This document shows positions 1 through 5,762 of a stretch of 7,898 bases of DNA, in pieces. The position numbers and the translations under genes are program-made. The stretch is from DATAYF01 sp036272735 (lineage in GTDB: Bacteria; Chloroflexota; Ktedonobacteria; Ktedonobacterales; Ktedonobacteraceae), in assembly GCA_036272735.1 (NCBI GenBank), contig DATAYF010000563.1:1-7898 (forward strand). Direction: 5' to 3'. Every line of letters begins with the position of its first letter. Position 1 is the stretch's first letter. The notes beneath the pieces are model-generated. The model ran no database searches. It saw only the letters and a list, made by a program, of their open reading frames with translations, and was not told the origin of the DNA.

Positions 1-57
1 GCCTATCCCCACCAAGAGCTGGTTTCTCCTTCGGGGGAGATCGGAAACGGTGGGTGA
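1..57 (+). CDS. C-terminal tail of a TnpB-like protein (5' part outside window)
   Basis: Reading from base 1 gives 18 codons, AYPHQELVSPSGEIGNGG, and a TGA stop at 55-57. The window cuts off everything upstream, so no domain is visible. The call rests on context: the frame ends just before a hairpin typical of IS200/IS605 right ends, and tnpB genes commonly end inside or just before the omega-RNA scaffold. TnpB is an RNA-guided nuclease encoded by IS200/IS605 and IS607 elements. Alternatively this could be untranslated RNA scaffold in which the open frame is chance. Confidence is limited by the short length. Confidence 0.35.
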   Translation, partial: AYPHQELVSPSGEIGNGG

Positions 58-97
58 GCAACAGGAAGCCCCGCGCATTTATGCCGGGGAGGTTTCA
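1..97 (+). ncRNA. Omega-RNA-like 3' scaffold / right end of an IS200/IS605-type element
   Basis: Two folded elements are visible. The first is nested: CCCACC (8-13) pairs with GGTGGG (49-54), and inside it GTTTCTCC (22-29) pairs with GGAG (36-39) and AAAC (45-48) around a TTCGGG loop. The second is a hairpin at 69-89, CCCCG/CGGGG plus GCAT/ATGC with a TT loop and one bulged C, followed by GAGGTTTCA (89-97). A CCCCG...CGGGG hairpin followed by a short TTCA tail is the usual look of IS200/IS605 right ends, where the omega-RNA scaffold ends and the guide begins. On that reading the guide would start at about base 98. The element's left end and its TnpB body lie outside the window. Confidence 0.55.
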
Positions 98-292
98 GGC
101 GAGAAAAACCAGTGCGTTTGGCCGTTCACACGACGGCCACAAAGCCGCGAAAAAGCTTCAATGCACTCAGGAAAAGCTTTGTGAGAAAAATACTCATCTG
201 ATATACAGGCTGAGCGAGCCTCACAAGCCAATTTCCGGCAATGCTGAGAAAAGTTTTAAGAGAGAAAATTACCATTTATTCTGAGAAATATC
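98..292. other. Intergenic stretch with small palindromes, no supported gene
   Basis: No convincing coding region is seen. A GTG-initiated frame across 54-284 overlaps the omega-RNA scaffold and has no protein-like features. Visible structure: GGCCGT (120-125) pairs with ACGGCC (133-138), a compact hairpin that could close off transcription from the element to the left, although no T-run follows. A second A-rich pair of AAAGCTT-type segments lies between about 153 and 179. Bases 240-292 are AT-rich and lead into the inverted-repeat cassette. Confidence 0.5.
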
Positions 293-385
293 AAAAGTGA
301 GCACTTACCCCCAATCTTGAGCACCGGTAGACGCGTTTCCTGAAAAACCGCTCCCCATCTGGCATACTTTTTCCGAAATGTGTAA
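293..385 (+). repeat. Left arm of 93-bp inverted repeat
   Basis: Bases 293-385 match the reverse complement of 1439-1531 at 88 of 93 positions. The inner 50 bases are identical, and all five mismatches fall in the outer 43. GTGAGC (297-302) and TTGAGC (317-322) sit 20 bp apart. The arm lies downstream of the enclosed minus-strand gene. Confidence 0.9.
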
Positions 386-431
386 TCGGTCAGTTGGGGC
401 GAATTGATGCTCATTTCGACAATGATGGAGA

Positions 432-1256
432 TCATGTCGGACTTCCAGGCGACGAGCTAGGGACGAAGATATCACCGTCAGTGCCGCACTGCATGAAATG
501 CAGCCCATCGGCGCGCAGTTGCAGGCTGGCGCACGTTGCCGTAGACGATCCGGGCAGGTAGACAATGCCGCAGTGATCGTCAATAATAAAATCCCTCTCC
601 ACTTCAGTTCCATTTTCCAGGGTATCATACACCATTCCATCATTCAGGCACTGTTTATATGCGGTAAAGAAACACGACTCCACCTGCTGGGGTTCCCATT
701 TGGGATGGGTGCTGCCCACTATCCCACAGAGATAGGATTCATGATCCATGCCGAAGAAGCCCGTAATATTGCGCGGATACAGCGCAAAATCAGCAAGACC
801 ATCGCAGCTGGAAAGTTGAAGTGTATCCCCTTTTTTGCTGAGTTGGTTGCAGAGAAAAGTGGTGTTCCTGGTCTCGGTATTCGCGCTAGCATCCTCCTGG
901 CCGTAGATGGCGCAATGGTTATCTCGCTGCTCAATCGTTACAGTGTCTGTGGCCCCGGCATCAGTGGCCGCCTCTGTCTGGCTCATCGTCGCTGGTTGGC
1001 AGGATTGATAGGCATGCCAGAAACACGTCAGGACTTGTATAGTAGCGTCGGCTCGCGTGTTTTGTTCTGGGGGTGCCTCGCTGTGAATAATACTGCCGCA
1101 GTTCTGACCGGCTGGCGGCGGTGGCCCGAATCGGATGAAATTGACGGTCCGCGGCAGCCCGTATCCCATGCTGACAAGCAGCACGATCAGTATGACTGAA
1201 GACCATAGTCGGTGATGCCGTATCCAACTCCAGAGTCGTGCTGCCCATTCCTTCAT
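432..1256 (-). CDS. Membrane-anchored protein with duplicated six-cysteine domain, function unknown
   Basis: The product is 274 residues and I do not recognise a named family. Residues 1-16 are basic and aromatic, and residues 17-33 form one hydrophobic segment (VILIVLLVSMGYG), so the protein is probably anchored in the membrane with the rest outside. The outer part is an internal duplication. Copy 1 has cysteines 53, 78, 86, 115, 136 and 151; copy 2 has cysteines 177, 195, 203, 229, 242 and 257. Shared landmarks are CG-I, a C-F-x3-Y-x2-C core with eight-residue spacing, HC-I, and a final cysteine 15 residues on. Twelve cysteines in an even pattern suggest disulfides. The start at 1256 is chosen because GGAGG lies 8 nt upstream. 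The frame stays open to 1433, but that extension looks unlike protein and enters the region next to the repeat. It is the only gene between the inverted-repeat arms, so it may be the cassette's cargo. Confidence 0.75.
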   Translation of the reverse strand: MKEWAARLWSWIRHHRLWSSVILIVLLVSMGYGLPRTVNFIRFGPPPPAGQNCGSIIHSEAPPEQNTRADATIQVLTCFWHAYQSCQPATMSQTEAATDAGATDTVTIEQRDNHCAIYGQEDASANTETRNTTFLCNQLSKKGDTLQLSSCDGLADFALYPRNITGFFGMDHESYLCGIVGSTHPKWEPQQVESCFFTAYKQCLNDGMVYDTLENGTEVERDFIIDDHCGIVYLPGSSTATCASLQLRADGLHFMQCGTDGDIFVPSSSPGSPT

Positions 1257-1307
1257 GGCCTTGTCCTCCAATAGACTTAATCGCTGCCCCGCAAGAGCAT
1301 CCCCTTT

Positions 1308-1339
1308 ACTATACGCACGCTCATGAGAAAAGCTCTCAT
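1308..1339 (-). promoter_or_regulatory. Possible promoter and small palindrome upstream of the cysteine-rich gene
   Basis: On the minus strand TATAGT (1308-1313) lies about 50 bp before the start codon and could be a -10 box. The palindrome ATGAGA...TCTCAT (1323-1339, 5-nt spacer) covers the place where a -35 box would sit, and no good -35 match is seen. It could be an operator site. The evidence is weak. Confidence 0.2.
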
Positions 1340-1438
1340 TGGGGGAAAATGTCGGGACCCCATGAGCATCCCTGCCTTCCAAGGGCGTCTGTCTTCCGCA
1401 TTCCAAGGGTTTGTCAACTTCTCGATGAACCACGCAAT

Positions 1439-1531
1439 TTACACATTTCGGAAAAAGTATGCCAGATGGGGAGCGGTTTTTCAGGAAACGCGTCTACCGA
1501 TGCTCAAGGTCGGGGGCAAGTGCTCACATTT
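1439..1531 (-). repeat. Right arm of 93-bp inverted repeat
   Basis: This is the inverted partner of 293-385, with 88 of 93 bases identical. The arm lies upstream of the enclosed minus-strand gene. On its outer side two more GCTCAC motifs follow (1545-1550 and 1563-1568), which the left arm lacks. Confidence 0.9.
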
Positions 1532-1573
1532 GAGGGCCAAACTTGCTCACATGGTGGATCTGGCTCACTTTTG
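1502..1573 (-). repeat. Iterated GTGAGC/TTGAGC motifs at about 20-bp spacing
   Basis: On the minus strand the hexamer GTGAGC occurs at 1563-1568, 1545-1550 and 1522-1527, with TTGAGC at 1502-1507. The spacings are 18, 23 and 20 bp, roughly two helical turns. This resembles a row of transposase binding sites at an element end. The corresponding left side has only two motifs. Confidence 0.45.
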
Positions 1574-1690
1574 GTGAAGCATAGGTGCGTGCTTCTGGAG
1601 AGCAAAGCCAGAAGTATCGGAACAATAAGCCTCTCTGCGTGACATAATTTACACACAGGTTCATCAAAAATACAGAAGGAGATCATGGCA

Positions 1691-2242
1691 ATGATGAGTT
1701 TAAGCAGCCATCTTCAAACGTTTCCTCTTTTAGAAACAGAACGGTTAGTATTACGGCAAATGGAACGAGAGGATGCAAAAGATAGCTTTCTTTTTTTAGC
1801 CGATGAAGAAACGATGCGCTTCTATGATCCTCCGTTCACCCAGTTTGAACAAGCAGAAAAGAGTATATTACGTCATCAAAAACGTTTTGCTGGCCGAGAA
1901 GCAATACGCTGGGGGATTACCTTGAAAGGAGAAGACAAGGTTGTGGGAAATTGTGGATATTCGTGGGATGCCGATAACTTTTCTGCTGAACTCAGCTATA
2001 TTCTCGCCAAACCCTATTGGAACAAAGGGATCATGTCACAGGCCTTAGCTGCAATTCTTCAGTTTGGGTTTGATTCCTGCCGACTGCATCGTATTGAGGC
2101 TCACGTTGCTCTGCCAAATCACGCCTCCGCACAGGTGTTAAGAAAACTTGGTTTTCAGGAAGAAGGCCTGCTCCGAGAAAGTCTGTATGTGGATAATCAG
2201 TTCTACGATGAAAAAATTTTTGCTCTTCTAAATAAGAGGTAA
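1691..2242 (+). CDS. GNAT-family N-acetyltransferase, RimJ/RimL type
   Basis: This 183-residue protein would transfer an acetyl group from acetyl-CoA to an amine, typically a protein N-terminus, an antibiotic or a small molecule; the substrate cannot be told from sequence. The opening TERLVLR (17-22) and following ExxD are typical of the Acetyltransf_3 group. The acetyl-CoA-binding segment is around 104-126 (AKPYWNKGIMSQALA), and the conserved N-x-x-S stretch followed by LRKLGF is at 143-155. Length is normal and no break is seen. AAGGAG (1676-1681) lies 9 nt before the ATG at 1691 but only 3 nt before the in-frame ATG at 1685, so 1691 is preferred. The gene is visibly more AT-rich than the transposases around it, stands alone, and sits between two mobile units, so it may itself have been acquired. 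Confidence 0.9.
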   Translation: MMSLSSHLQTFPLLETERLVLRQMEREDAKDSFLFLADEETMRFYDPPFTQFEQAEKSILRHQKRFAGREAIRWGITLKGEDKVVGNCGYSWDADNFSAELSYILAKPYWNKGIMSQALAAILQFGFDSCRLHRIEAHVALPNHASAQVLRKLGFQEEGLLRESLYVDNQFYDEKIFALLNKR

Positions 2243-2283
2243 ATCATTAAGATTCCATGAGCGAAAACTGTACAATTATTCGG

Positions 2284-2309
2284 CTAGAGAACCGGTCGAG
2301 TATTCAGGC
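2284..2309 (+). repeat. Left terminal inverted repeat of the IS1182-like unit
   Basis: The arm begins CTAGAGAACCGGTCGAG and ends TATTCAGGC. It equals the reverse complement of 5763-5788 at all 26 positions. It also encodes the last residues of the frameshifted transposase and its TAG stop, which lies within CTAG. Confidence 0.92.
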
Positions 2310-3858
2310 AGCAGTCTGAAAAAGCGGGGAGCGAGCCAGGACATGCAAGTTGTGGACGACGGCGCAGGTCGAAGAGATTTTTGCGGATACCACGGTAGCG
2401 CGCTCTTCGTCCTTGCCATCGGCCCATATGAGCCAGGGTATGCTCAACTGCTACCCGCTCACGCATCTGGGCGCGTCCTTGCGGCGTTTGCTGACGCTCC
2501 CGCAATTCCATGAGCAAGGCTTCATCAGGATGAATGCTGATGCTACGGCCTTTGGCGCTGGTGGTGCATTGCGCTTGCAGTGGACACTGGGCACACGTTT
2601 CTTGAGGGAAGTGGACAACCCCACCTGGCACGAAAGGCGTTTCCTGTTCTGCCGGGCAGCGAATGATCTGCCGATCCCAGTCCAGGGTAAATGCCTGCTT
2701 GGAGAAACGCTTCCCCTCGCGCACAGGCCAGGCTTTGCAATAGATCTTCAACTCAGCACTACGCTCCCGAACGAGAGAGCTACTCAAATAGGCTCGGTCG
2801 ATATGCAATTCCTGCAACATTACCCGTTGCCGCTCCAGGTCAACGCTGATTTCTCTGGTGACGCTCACTTCCGGGACATTGGCTGGCGTGATGCCCACTG
2901 CACGGATCAGATTTGTATCCAAATCATGGAGCACATGGCGTTTGTATCCATCCACGCGGGTACTTCGGCTCTTGCGCCCATGCCGCATCTCGGCATCCTC
3001 GATACTGATGCGCCGATCTTTGGCGACGCCTTTGATCAGGTGAGCTTTACCATTCTCACTCAGTTCCACATCTTGCTCCTTGACTTGCTGGGCAATCTGT
3101 AAAGGAGGCTGCGCCAGGTGCGCTTCTTCCTGGGGAAGGGTTTGTACCCAGGTTCCCACTGCCTGTAAGACGTGCAACACAAGCTTTAACGCCTCTTCTC
3201 GGCTCGTCACTCGGTCCCAATCTTGATCAAGCGCGGCCTTCAAGCTTGTCGCACATACCAGTGTAACTCCGACCTCTTTGGCTACCTCGATCAGTTCCCG
3301 CTCCTGCTGGTCAGCTACCGCGCGCAGCACCTTTTTGAGCGCATGTCCCAAAAGATTGTACGTATCTTCGACTCGACCTGCTCCCCACAAGGGGCTGCTG
3401 TCCAGTGCTGCACGTAAGCCTTGCGGCCCAAATGCCTGACTTTGACTGGCAATCTCAATTGTTCGTTCGATGAGCCATCGATCCATCTGTGCCTCAATGA
3501 GTCGTTTCCGAAAGGCGACGAACGTTCCTTTGCTAATTGGCGCCTGATCGGTATCCAGACAGTTCAACACCAACTGCCAGCGCCGATCCATCAGCATTGC
3601 CTCAATCACCTCATCATCGGAAACACCCGTGTACGCTTGCAAAAGAGTAGCCAGAGCTAATTGTGCTGGCGAAATAGGAGGGTGTCCACGGGGGCTCGGT
3701 GCATAGAGCGTTGCCAGTTCTTCTTGAAAGGGATCATCAAATAACTCATGGCGATGACGACGGAGAAAGACAGACAATTTCGCACGTTTGACGCGCGTGA
3801 TGATGGTTTGCTCAGCAGGTGACGGTTCCACCGGGGGATGCCAGGATAAGGGACGCAT
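2284..3858 (-). CDS. IS1182-family DDE transposase, frameshifted near the C-terminus
   Basis: This 524-residue cut-and-paste type transposase acts on the element ends. The N-terminal part (about 35-125) is the helical region typical of the IS5/IS1182-like group, with LATLLQAYTGVSDDEVIE. The catalytic triad is read as D153 (ALDSSPLWG), D354 (IDRAYLSS) and E472 (VEHTLAHMGRWQGRRARYRG). Cysteines C401, C422, C425 and C431 form the usual zinc-ribbon-like knot between the second D and the E. AAAGGAG lies 6 nt before the ATG at 3858. After residue 499 the family-like ending is in another frame: from 2363 the alternative frame reads AVVHNLHVLARSPLFQTAA and stops at TGA 2304-2306, inside the terminal repeat. 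The annotated frame instead ends in an unrelated tail (RPQLACPGSL...) and stops at 2284-2286. Activity is therefore uncertain. Confidence 0.88.
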   Translation of the reverse strand: MRPLSWHPPVEPSPAEQTIITRVKRAKLSVFLRRHRHELFDDPFQEELATLYAPSPRGHPPISPAQLALATLLQAYTGVSDDEVIEAMLMDRRWQLVLNCLDTDQAPISKGTFVAFRKRLIEAQMDRWLIERTIEIASQSQAFGPQGLRAALDSSPLWGAGRVEDTYNLLGHALKKVLRAVADQQERELIEVAKEVGVTLVCATSLKAALDQDWDRVTSREEALKLVLHVLQAVGTWVQTLPQEEAHLAQPPLQIAQQVKEQDVELSENGKAHLIKGVAKDRRISIEDAEMRHGRKSRSTRVDGYKRHVLHDLDTNLIRAVGITPANVPEVSVTREISVDLERQRVMLQELHIDRAYLSSSLVRERSAELKIYCKAWPVREGKRFSKQAFTLDWDRQIIRCPAEQETPFVPGGVVHFPQETCAQCPLQAQCTTSAKGRSISIHPDEALLMELRERQQTPQGRAQMRERVAVEHTLAHMGRWQGRRARYRGIRKNLFDLRRRPQLACPGSLPAFSDCCLNTRPVL

Positions 3859-3899
3859 AGAATACTCCTTTGTTCTTCTTGCTGTTGTACTAAACAGAA

Positions 3900-3926
3900 C
3901 ACACCGGTCGTAATACGACCGGTGTG
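3900..3926 (-). terminator. Perfect 12-bp-arm palindrome between passenger operon and transposase
   Basis: CACACCGGTCGT and ACGACCGGTGTG are separated by three bases. On the minus strand the hairpin is followed by TTCTGTTTAG, so it could end transcription of the upstream marR/SRPBCC genes before the transposase. It also contains ACCGGTCG, which is the core of the element's terminal repeat (AACCGGTCGA). It may therefore instead be an internal transposase binding site or a leftover inner IS end. The palindrome is certain; the role is not. Confidence 0.45.
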
Positions 3927-4003
3927 CACAGGCTCGCCGAGGCTCAGGTGGTAATTGCTTCGTACAGACGGCTAGGCGTTGTCGAGAGTATCAATGCTCT
4001 GCA

Positions 4004-4435
4004 CTATGTCAGGGGAGCGATGCCGGTTTCGAGCCAGGCGGCCAGATTGTTGAGGTGGCCATTCCAGCCAGGTTCGCAGACGTGGTAACATTCAACTTCA
4101 GGGACTAAACCAACATGGGTCATGTCAATGCTGGTTTGCTGGCTTCCTTCTGAAATTTCAAACACCATTTGCGTATTTTTCCATTCGGTTGGGTCTTTGA
4201 GCCAGAGCATCTGACAATCGGTCACCAGCCACACCAATTTTTTGTTCGGAACAACTTCCACCACTTGAAGAGTAACTGTGTCCCTTTCAGTGAACATGGT
4301 GAAAACATCGTTGAGATTTTTTGCACTGCCTTTGATATTGGCAGTCCACCAGATGCTCGGACTACTAATTTTTTGAAATGCCTCTTCTGCCGAAACAGTG
4401 GTAGTGATGCTTTTGTGATAATCCTGAGTGTTCAT
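4004..4435 (-). CDS. SRPBCC (AHSA1-like) domain protein, distal copy
   Basis: This 143-residue small soluble protein has the START/Bet v 1-like fold pattern: SITTTVSAEEAFQKISSPSIWW at the N-terminus, a central run of strands (about 48-110) with VVPNKKLVWLVTD, and a C-terminal helix ending HLNNLAAWLETG (127-138). The family binds small hydrophobic ligands or assists other proteins; no ligand can be named. The ATG at 4435 is chosen, with GAGG 9 nt upstream; a TTG nine bases earlier would begin directly at that ribosome site. It lies 123 nt downstream of the second SRPBCC gene and is its diverged paralogue. Within the 3' end, 34 of 37 bases match that gene (4021-4057 against 4615-4651), much more than elsewhere. 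The likely terminator at 3900-3926 follows it. Confidence 0.78.
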   Translation of the reverse strand: MNTQDYHKSITTTVSAEEAFQKISSPSIWWTANIKGSAKNLNDVFTMFTERDTVTLQVVEVVPNKKLVWLVTDCQMLWLKDPTEWKNTQMVFEISEGSQQTSIDMTHVGLVPEVECYHVCEPGWNGHLNNLAAWLETGIAPLT

Positions 4436-4558
4436 TCCTGGCAACCTCTTTCTTTTGAGATGCTTGCTTTTTCCTTTGCAAGAAAGGCTGGGCGTAGCGG
4501 AAAGTCATTCATTGTGTGTACATGACGGAGTGCTTCTTCATGCGGCTTCGCGTGTTTC

Positions 4559-5041
4559 TCATGATCGCTCTTCTCGATCTTGCGCCTCCTTTCTGGGACC
4601 AGGAGGCGGGCAGGTGCCGGTTTCGAGCCAGGAAGTCAGATTGTTGAGGTGAAGGCTCCAACCGCCATTGACGGAAGTGTAGTAGGTATCCCAATCCCCT
4701 CCTTCGCCAATGCCAGAGTGGACGAGGCGGAGGCGTGTACCATCGTTTTCCGCGGTCAATTCAAAGGTGGTCGTGGTAGGACTGGGCGAAAGTGCTTCCC
4801 AGGTATAGCTGAGGCGATGGGGCGGTTCGAGCACAAGGATCTTGCCTACTTCAAACACATCCGGCGCCCATTCGAACCTGATCGCGCCACCGGGGCGCAG
4901 ATCGACCTCGGCCTTCACAAGAAACCAGCGCTCCAGATCTTCTTTCTCAGTCAGCGCCCGGAAGACGCGCTCAGGGGTGGCTTTGATGAAGAGTTCTTTC
5001 TCAAGTGTACGTCCCATCAGGGGTGTTTTTTCCATGCTCAA
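4559..5041 (-). CDS. SRPBCC (AHSA1-like) domain protein, proximal copy
   Basis: The product is 160 residues. The pattern LEKELFIKATPERVFRALTE (13-32) followed by LERWF, LRPGGAIRFEW (48-58) and VLEPPHRLSYTW (70-81) is a textbook Activator-of-Hsp90-ATPase-1-like SRPBCC domain; the C-terminal helix carries HLNNLTSWLETG (131-142). A short charged tail follows. The gene begins 4 nt after the marR stop. The TTG at 5041 is preferred as start because AAAGGA inside the last marR codons lies 7 nt before it, while the next ATG (5035) would be 13 nt away. Pairing of a winged-helix regulator with an SRPBCC protein is common in bacteria and suggests the regulator responds to, or controls handling of, a shared ligand; this is inference. 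Confidence 0.87.
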   Translation of the reverse strand: MSMEKTPLMGRTLEKELFIKATPERVFRALTEKEDLERWFLVKAEVDLRPGGAIRFEWAPDVFEVGKILVLEPPHRLSYTWEALSPSPTTTTFELTAENDGTRLRLVHSGIGEGGDWDTYYTSVNGGWSLHLNNLTSWLETGTCPPPGPRKEAQDREERS

Positions 5042-5045
5042 GTCG

Positions 5046-5594
5046 TTATCCTTTCTCTTCAGTTGTTTCGTTCAAAGAACGAAGCAGGTTCAGCCGGGTA
5101 TCCCAGGAGGTTGAGAGCTGCTTCCACAGATCGTCCCCCTCTGGGAGCGTCTTGATTAGGGTGACAAGCACGTGGTGAAAGGCCGCAATTTCCTCAGCGG
5201 TGTGATGGGACAGCAGCCCCTGATTCAGAGCGTCTTCCCAGCGCGCCAGGGCCGGGGTCAGTTCGGCCTGAGACTGCCACCCTGCCTCAGTCAACCAGAC
5301 ACGCACGATGCGCCGGTCGGTGTCGTTGCGCTTGCGTGTAACCAGGCCGGCTTGCTCCAGTTGATCAACAAGCCAGGTAGTCGAGGTAGCGTCAAGCTGG
5401 GCACGCAACGCAAGATCACGCAATGGTAAGCCATCCTCTAGCCAAAGTTGGCGCAGGAGAAAAAGTTGCGAAGGCGTCAGGGAACGACCTACCAACGCCC
5501 GGGTGTAAAATTTCGCTAATTTGCGTGCCGCCGCTCCCAGCGCAAAGCCCAGCGGCTCCTCGCGGCTTTCCTCCTCCTGGTGATCGATTTCCAT
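5046..5594 (-). CDS. MarR-family winged-helix transcriptional regulator
   Basis: The product is 182 residues, a normal length with a slightly long C-terminus. Domains in order: an N-terminal dimerisation helix (about 12-37), LTPSQLFLLRQLWLEDG (39-55), the helix-turn-helix LRDLALRAQLDATSTTWLVDQLEQAGLV (58-85), the wing with the family signature NDTDRRIVRVWLTEAG (90-105), and C-terminal dimerisation helices. MarR proteins bind palindromic operators as dimers and release DNA on ligand binding. AGGAGGA lies 8 nt before the ATG at 5594. It is the first gene of the passenger operon, with its own promoter 26-54 nt upstream of the start, which suggests autoregulation. The next gene starts 4 nt after its stop. 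Confidence 0.92.
   Translation of the reverse strand: MEIDHQEEESREEPLGFALGAAARKLAKFYTRALVGRSLTPSQLFLLRQLWLEDGLPLRDLALRAQLDATSTTWLVDQLEQAGLVTRKRNDTDRRIVRVWLTEAGWQSQAELTPALARWEDALNQGLLSHHTAEEIAAFHHVLVTLIKTLPEGDDLWKQLSTSWDTRLNLLRSLNETTEEKG
5049..5054 (-). promoter_or_regulatory. Ribosome binding site inside the end of marR
   Basis: AAAGGA is made by the last marR codons and lies 7 nt before TTG 5041. It decides the start of the proximal SRPBCC gene and indicates translational coupling to marR. Confidence 0.5.
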
Positions 5595-5619
5595 TGCTCA
5601 AATCCTCCTAATACAGATC

Positions 5620-5648
5620 ATTCTAATTAAAAAGAAAAATTCTGTCAA
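5620..5648 (-). promoter_or_regulatory. Sigma-70-type promoter of the marR operon
   Basis: On the minus strand a perfect -35 box TTGACA (5643-5648) is followed by a 17-nt AT-rich spacer and the -10 box TAGAAT (5620-5625). The boxes match the consensus except for one base in the -10. Flanking CAGA/TCTG segments form a loose inverted repeat around the promoter that might be a MarR operator, but it is imperfect. The promoter lies inside the IS1182-like unit, so the operon carries its own expression signal. Confidence 0.7.
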
Positions 5649-5762
5649 GAGGAGAGCAGGCTTCACTGCTTGCAAGCGCTCGTTAAGCTTCCTGTCGATG
5701 GAGGTTGGGATCGGCCATATCTGCTGAAGTAGGAGAGTGTTGGTCAGTACGTGATGGGACCA

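Larger units (their letters stand above)
293..1573. mobile_element. Candidate transposase-less mobile cassette (inverted-repeat-bounded)
   Basis: A 93-bp inverted repeat (293-385 and 1439-1531) encloses a single minus-strand gene and no transposase. Repeats this long and this similar around a passenger gene match what is called a mobile insertion cassette, a non-autonomous IS-like unit moved in trans. The ends start near TGAGCACTT(A/G)CCCCC and contain GTGAGC motifs about 20 bp apart. Such repeated terminal binding sites are seen in the IS21 family, but the family assignment is inference. On the right the motif series continues to 1573, and its outermost CAAAAGTGAGC (reverse strand) equals the sequence at 292-302, so the boundary is given as 1573. 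No clear target duplication is visible. Confidence 0.5.

Noticed and set aside
54..284. 76-codon plus-strand frame with GTG start
   Set aside because: It begins inside the omega-RNA-like scaffold, lacks a convincing ribosome site and has low-complexity basic composition with no domain pattern.
498..1199. 233-codon plus-strand frame opposite the cysteine-rich gene
   Set aside because: It is the reverse-frame shadow of a minus-strand gene that has a ribosome site, membrane segment and internal duplication; the plus frame shows none.
1257..1433. N-terminal extension of the cysteine-rich protein to 1433
   Set aside because: No ribosome site precedes it, and it would put 59 unlike residues before a clear membrane anchor; the GGAGG-preceded ATG at 1256 fits better.
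2303..2312. CAGGCAGCAG shared between the IS1182 end and the IS110 gene end near 6043
   Set aside because: A 10-base match without surrounding similarity; taken as chance.
2350..3102. 250-codon plus-strand frame opposite the IS1182-type transposase
   Set aside because: It lies fully antisense to a transposase with a recognisable catalytic triad; no protein features of its own.
4580..5155. 191-codon plus-strand frame opposite SRPBCC and marR
   Set aside because: It spans two real antisense genes and their junction, so it cannot be an independent gene with any support.
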